Shown here one piece after another: positions 6,417 to 7,295 of a stretch of DNA of 7,295 nucleotides. Both the position numbers and the translations under genes were made by a program. Location of the stretch: NCBI GenBank assembly GCA_050050115.1, contig JASFUX010000173.1, positions 1-7,295 of the forward strand. Reading direction: 5' to 3'. The DNA comes from JASFUX01 sp050050115. GTDB taxonomy: Bacteria; Pseudomonadota; Alphaproteobacteria; Caulobacterales; Maricaulaceae. The notes beneath the pieces are model-generated. The model had not been told where the DNA came from. It searched no databases and saw only the letters and a program-made list of their open reading frames with translations. Numbering within the stretch: the stretch's first letter is position 1; every line of letters starts with the position of its first letter.

Positions 6417-6980
6417 TCAGGGCTGGGAAGCGGCCGTCGGGAAGCTCTCGAATATCTCGTTGATCGCCTCGGTGATCGCTGCTTCAAGGTTTCCGTTGGG
6501 GTAGCGGTAGATCTCGTCTTGGGCCCAGCCGCGCCAGACCGGCGCGCCGGTTTTCCCGTCGAACACGTCGACGACGAGCGAGCCCTCGACGAACTCCGTC
6601 TCAGTGACCTCGATCTCGCGAATCCGGCCGAAGCGACCGGTGTAGATGTCGGCGTAGGTGTCGACGCCTGGCTCGGCGCCGATCGAGTAAGCGATCACCA
6701 GGTCGGCGACCTGATCCTCTGCGGCGACATCCAGGCTGCGCTCACTCAGCTCGGCTTCGATGTTGCTGCGGATCAGCGCGTCCGTGGCTGCGGCCGGGAA
6801 ACGCGGATACCGCGGATCGGTTTCGATGAATGCGCCGTCAGTCAGAAAGACGTAGCTGTCGGCGCTCGCAGCGCTCGAAGCGTTGAGCGTCAAGCTGTCG
6901 GCGTCGATCGTGGTTGTGCAGGCCGCCAGAGCTGCGGCACCGGCGGCGAGGGCGGCGGAAAGTGTGGTGGTTCTAGACAT
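6417..6980 (-). CDS. DUF4136-family lipoprotein
   Basis: A 187-residue envelope lipoprotein. MSRTTTLSAALAAGAAALAAC is a signal peptide with lipobox LAAC; Cys21 is the lipidation site. The mature region matches the DUF4136 pattern as I know it: a leading strand DSYVFLTDGAF, a central ALIRSNIEAELSERSLDVA followed by DLVIAYSIGAEPG, then the characteristic EGSLVVDVFDGKTGAPVWRGWAQDEI and a closing helix ITEAINEIFESFP. The family is widespread in proteobacterial outer membranes, but its biochemical role is not established. I place the start at 6980 rather than at the longer frame's 7091: the signal peptide begins there, GGAG sits 9 nt upstream, and the 37 extra residues would be Arg/His-rich and bury the signal. 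It heads the reverse-strand gene series, with the dyad-rich gene-free region upstream of it. Confidence 0.88.
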   Translation of the reverse strand: MSRTTTLSAALAAGAAALAACTTTIDADSLTLNASSAASADSYVFLTDGAFIETDPRYPRFPAAATDALIRSNIEAELSERSLDVAAEDQVADLVIAYSIGAEPGVDTYADIYTGRFGRIREIEVTETEFVEGSLVVDVFDGKTGAPVWRGWAQDEIYRYPNGNLEAAITEAINEIFESFPTAASQP

Positions 6981-7094
6981 GGTCGTCGGCTCCACATGCT
7001 GGGCGAAGCGCCTGTGCGCCCCGCGGCGATGCGAGCGACGATCTGGAAGAGAACTGGCGTCGGCAAACGCGATTGCGCGAGCGGCGCCCAATCG

Positions 7095-7116
7095 TTCACG
7101 GGCCGAACCCCGTGAA
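7095..7116. repeat. 8-bp perfect inverted repeat, 6-nt loop
   Basis: The arms TTCACGGG and CCCGTGAA are perfectly complementary around the loop CCGAAC. It could be a hairpin in RNA from either strand or a protein-binding dyad. No T run follows on either strand, so it is not a standard terminator. It lies 115 bp upstream of the DUF4136 lipoprotein start. Confidence 0.5.
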
Positions 7117-7128
7117 ACTCAAGGCGCA

Positions 7129-7145
7129 ATTCGTGATGCACGAAT
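7129..7145. promoter_or_regulatory. 17-bp operator-like palindrome ATTCGTG-ATG-CACGAAT
   Basis: Perfect 7-bp arms are separated by 3 bp, the size and compactness expected of a site for a dimeric repressor or activator. It is flanked by GCGC on both sides (7124-7127 and 7148-7151), which could lengthen the dyad slightly out of register. It sits between the reverse-strand lipoprotein/pump cluster and a possible forward gene at 7288. No cognate regulator gene is in view, so the function is inferred from shape and position only. Confidence 0.35.
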
Positions 7146-7198
7146 GGGCGCTGTATTGGCGCGAGCCTTGGCTGCGCCCAGCACGTCTGCAGTCAGCA

Positions 7199-7228
7199 CA
7201 GAGCGGTTTTTCCGCCTGAAACGCTCTG
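7199..7228. repeat. Inverted repeat CAGAGCG ... CGCTCTG, possible dispersed intergenic palindrome
   Basis: Perfect 7-bp arms surround a 16-nt centre whose TTT (7207-7209) and AAA (7219-7221) can continue the stem after a one-base bulge. From memory, AGAGCG...CGCTCT palindromes with a T-rich/A-rich interior resemble dispersed intergenic repeats of alphaproteobacterial genomes. The repeat status cannot be confirmed within a single window. Confidence 0.4.
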
Positions 7229-7287
7229 CCGCAATTGGTGGGCTATCGCCGCGAATGAACGCTTTGGGTCAAAAGAGGTCTTTCGCA

Positions 7288-7295
7288 ATGGTTCA
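7288..7295 (+). CDS. Possible start of a forward gene cut by the right window edge
   Basis: An ATG at 7288 is preceded by AGAGGT (7274-7279), an 8-nt spacing ideal for a ribosome binding site. Only two whole codons (Met-Val) are visible, so the product is unknown and the call rests only on the start signal. If real, it is divergent from the lipoprotein/efflux cluster. Confidence 0.3.

Larger units (their letters stand above)
6981..7287. other. Gene-free, dyad-rich region, possibly divergent regulatory DNA
   Basis: About 307 bp with no convincing gene. Reading frames that cross it lack recognisable domains, and they either shadow the DUF4136 gene or extend it. The region upstream of that lipoprotein gene should contain the promoter of the reverse-strand cluster, but I found no clear -35/-10 pair. 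It holds several inverted repeats. Three are listed separately (7095-7116, 7129-7145, 7199-7228). A weaker one has arms CGATTG (7070-7075) and CAATCG (7089-7094). If the ATG at 7288 is real, this is a shared divergent control region. Confidence 0.5.

Noticed and set aside
6981..7091. A 37-residue N-terminal extension of the DUF4136 lipoprotein.
   Set aside because: It would bury a clear lipoprotein signal peptide behind Arg/His-rich sequence, and the ATG at 6980 has its own GGAG ribosome binding site.
6890..7141. An 83-codon reverse-strand frame starting at 7141 in the gene-free region.
   Set aside because: There is no recognisable domain, its 3' part overlaps the lipoprotein gene out of frame, and the composition is that of a shadow frame.

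Overview
The window is high-GC DNA with a strong G/C bias at third codon positions. Its gene content points to an alphaproteobacterium: FixJ-type response regulators, a tripartite RND efflux pair, and DUF4136 and Sel1-repeat lipoproteins. A Caulobacterales/Hyphomonadaceae-like relative is a reasonable guess, but it rests on gene content alone. I see no tRNA, rRNA, CRISPR array, transposase or phage gene.

Layout. The left edge (positions 2-808) carries two forward-strand response regulators. The first is the C-terminal part of a FixJ/NarL-type transcription factor (end of the receiver plus a LuxR-type HTH). The second is a 119-residue receiver with no output domain. They meet, tail to tail across a 36-bp gap, a long reverse-strand cluster that fills 845-6980. 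In its direction of transcription the cluster reads: DUF4136 lipoprotein (6980-6417), Sel1-repeat lipoprotein (6381-5851), GST-fold protein (5753-5049), RND periplasmic adaptor lipoprotein (5035-3944), RND inner-membrane permease (3940-845). The right edge (6981-7287) is a gene-free, dyad-rich region. It ends in a possible forward-strand start codon with a good ribosome binding site at 7288, so it may be a divergent control region.

How the genes may work together. Adaptor and permease form an efflux unit with overlapping translation signals: the adaptor stop lies between the permease's Shine-Dalgarno sequence and its ATG. No outer-membrane TolC-type factor is present, so the pump would have to borrow one from elsewhere. 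The GST-like gene lies 13 bp upstream of the adaptor and is probably co-transcribed with it. It lacks the usual Glu-Ser glutathione-binding pair, which makes ordinary glutathione transfer doubtful. The two small lipoproteins at the head may belong to the same transcript or to a separate envelope-related unit. The break between the two groups is a 97-bp gap holding a hairpin and G10/G9 homopolymer runs, the most unusual DNA feature of the window.

Most of the window is recognisable accessory and regulatory content. I found no convincing wholly new system. The best leads are the homopolymer-bearing leader, the degenerate GST placed with the pump, the changed proton-relay residues of the permease, and the cluster of dyads at the right edge.
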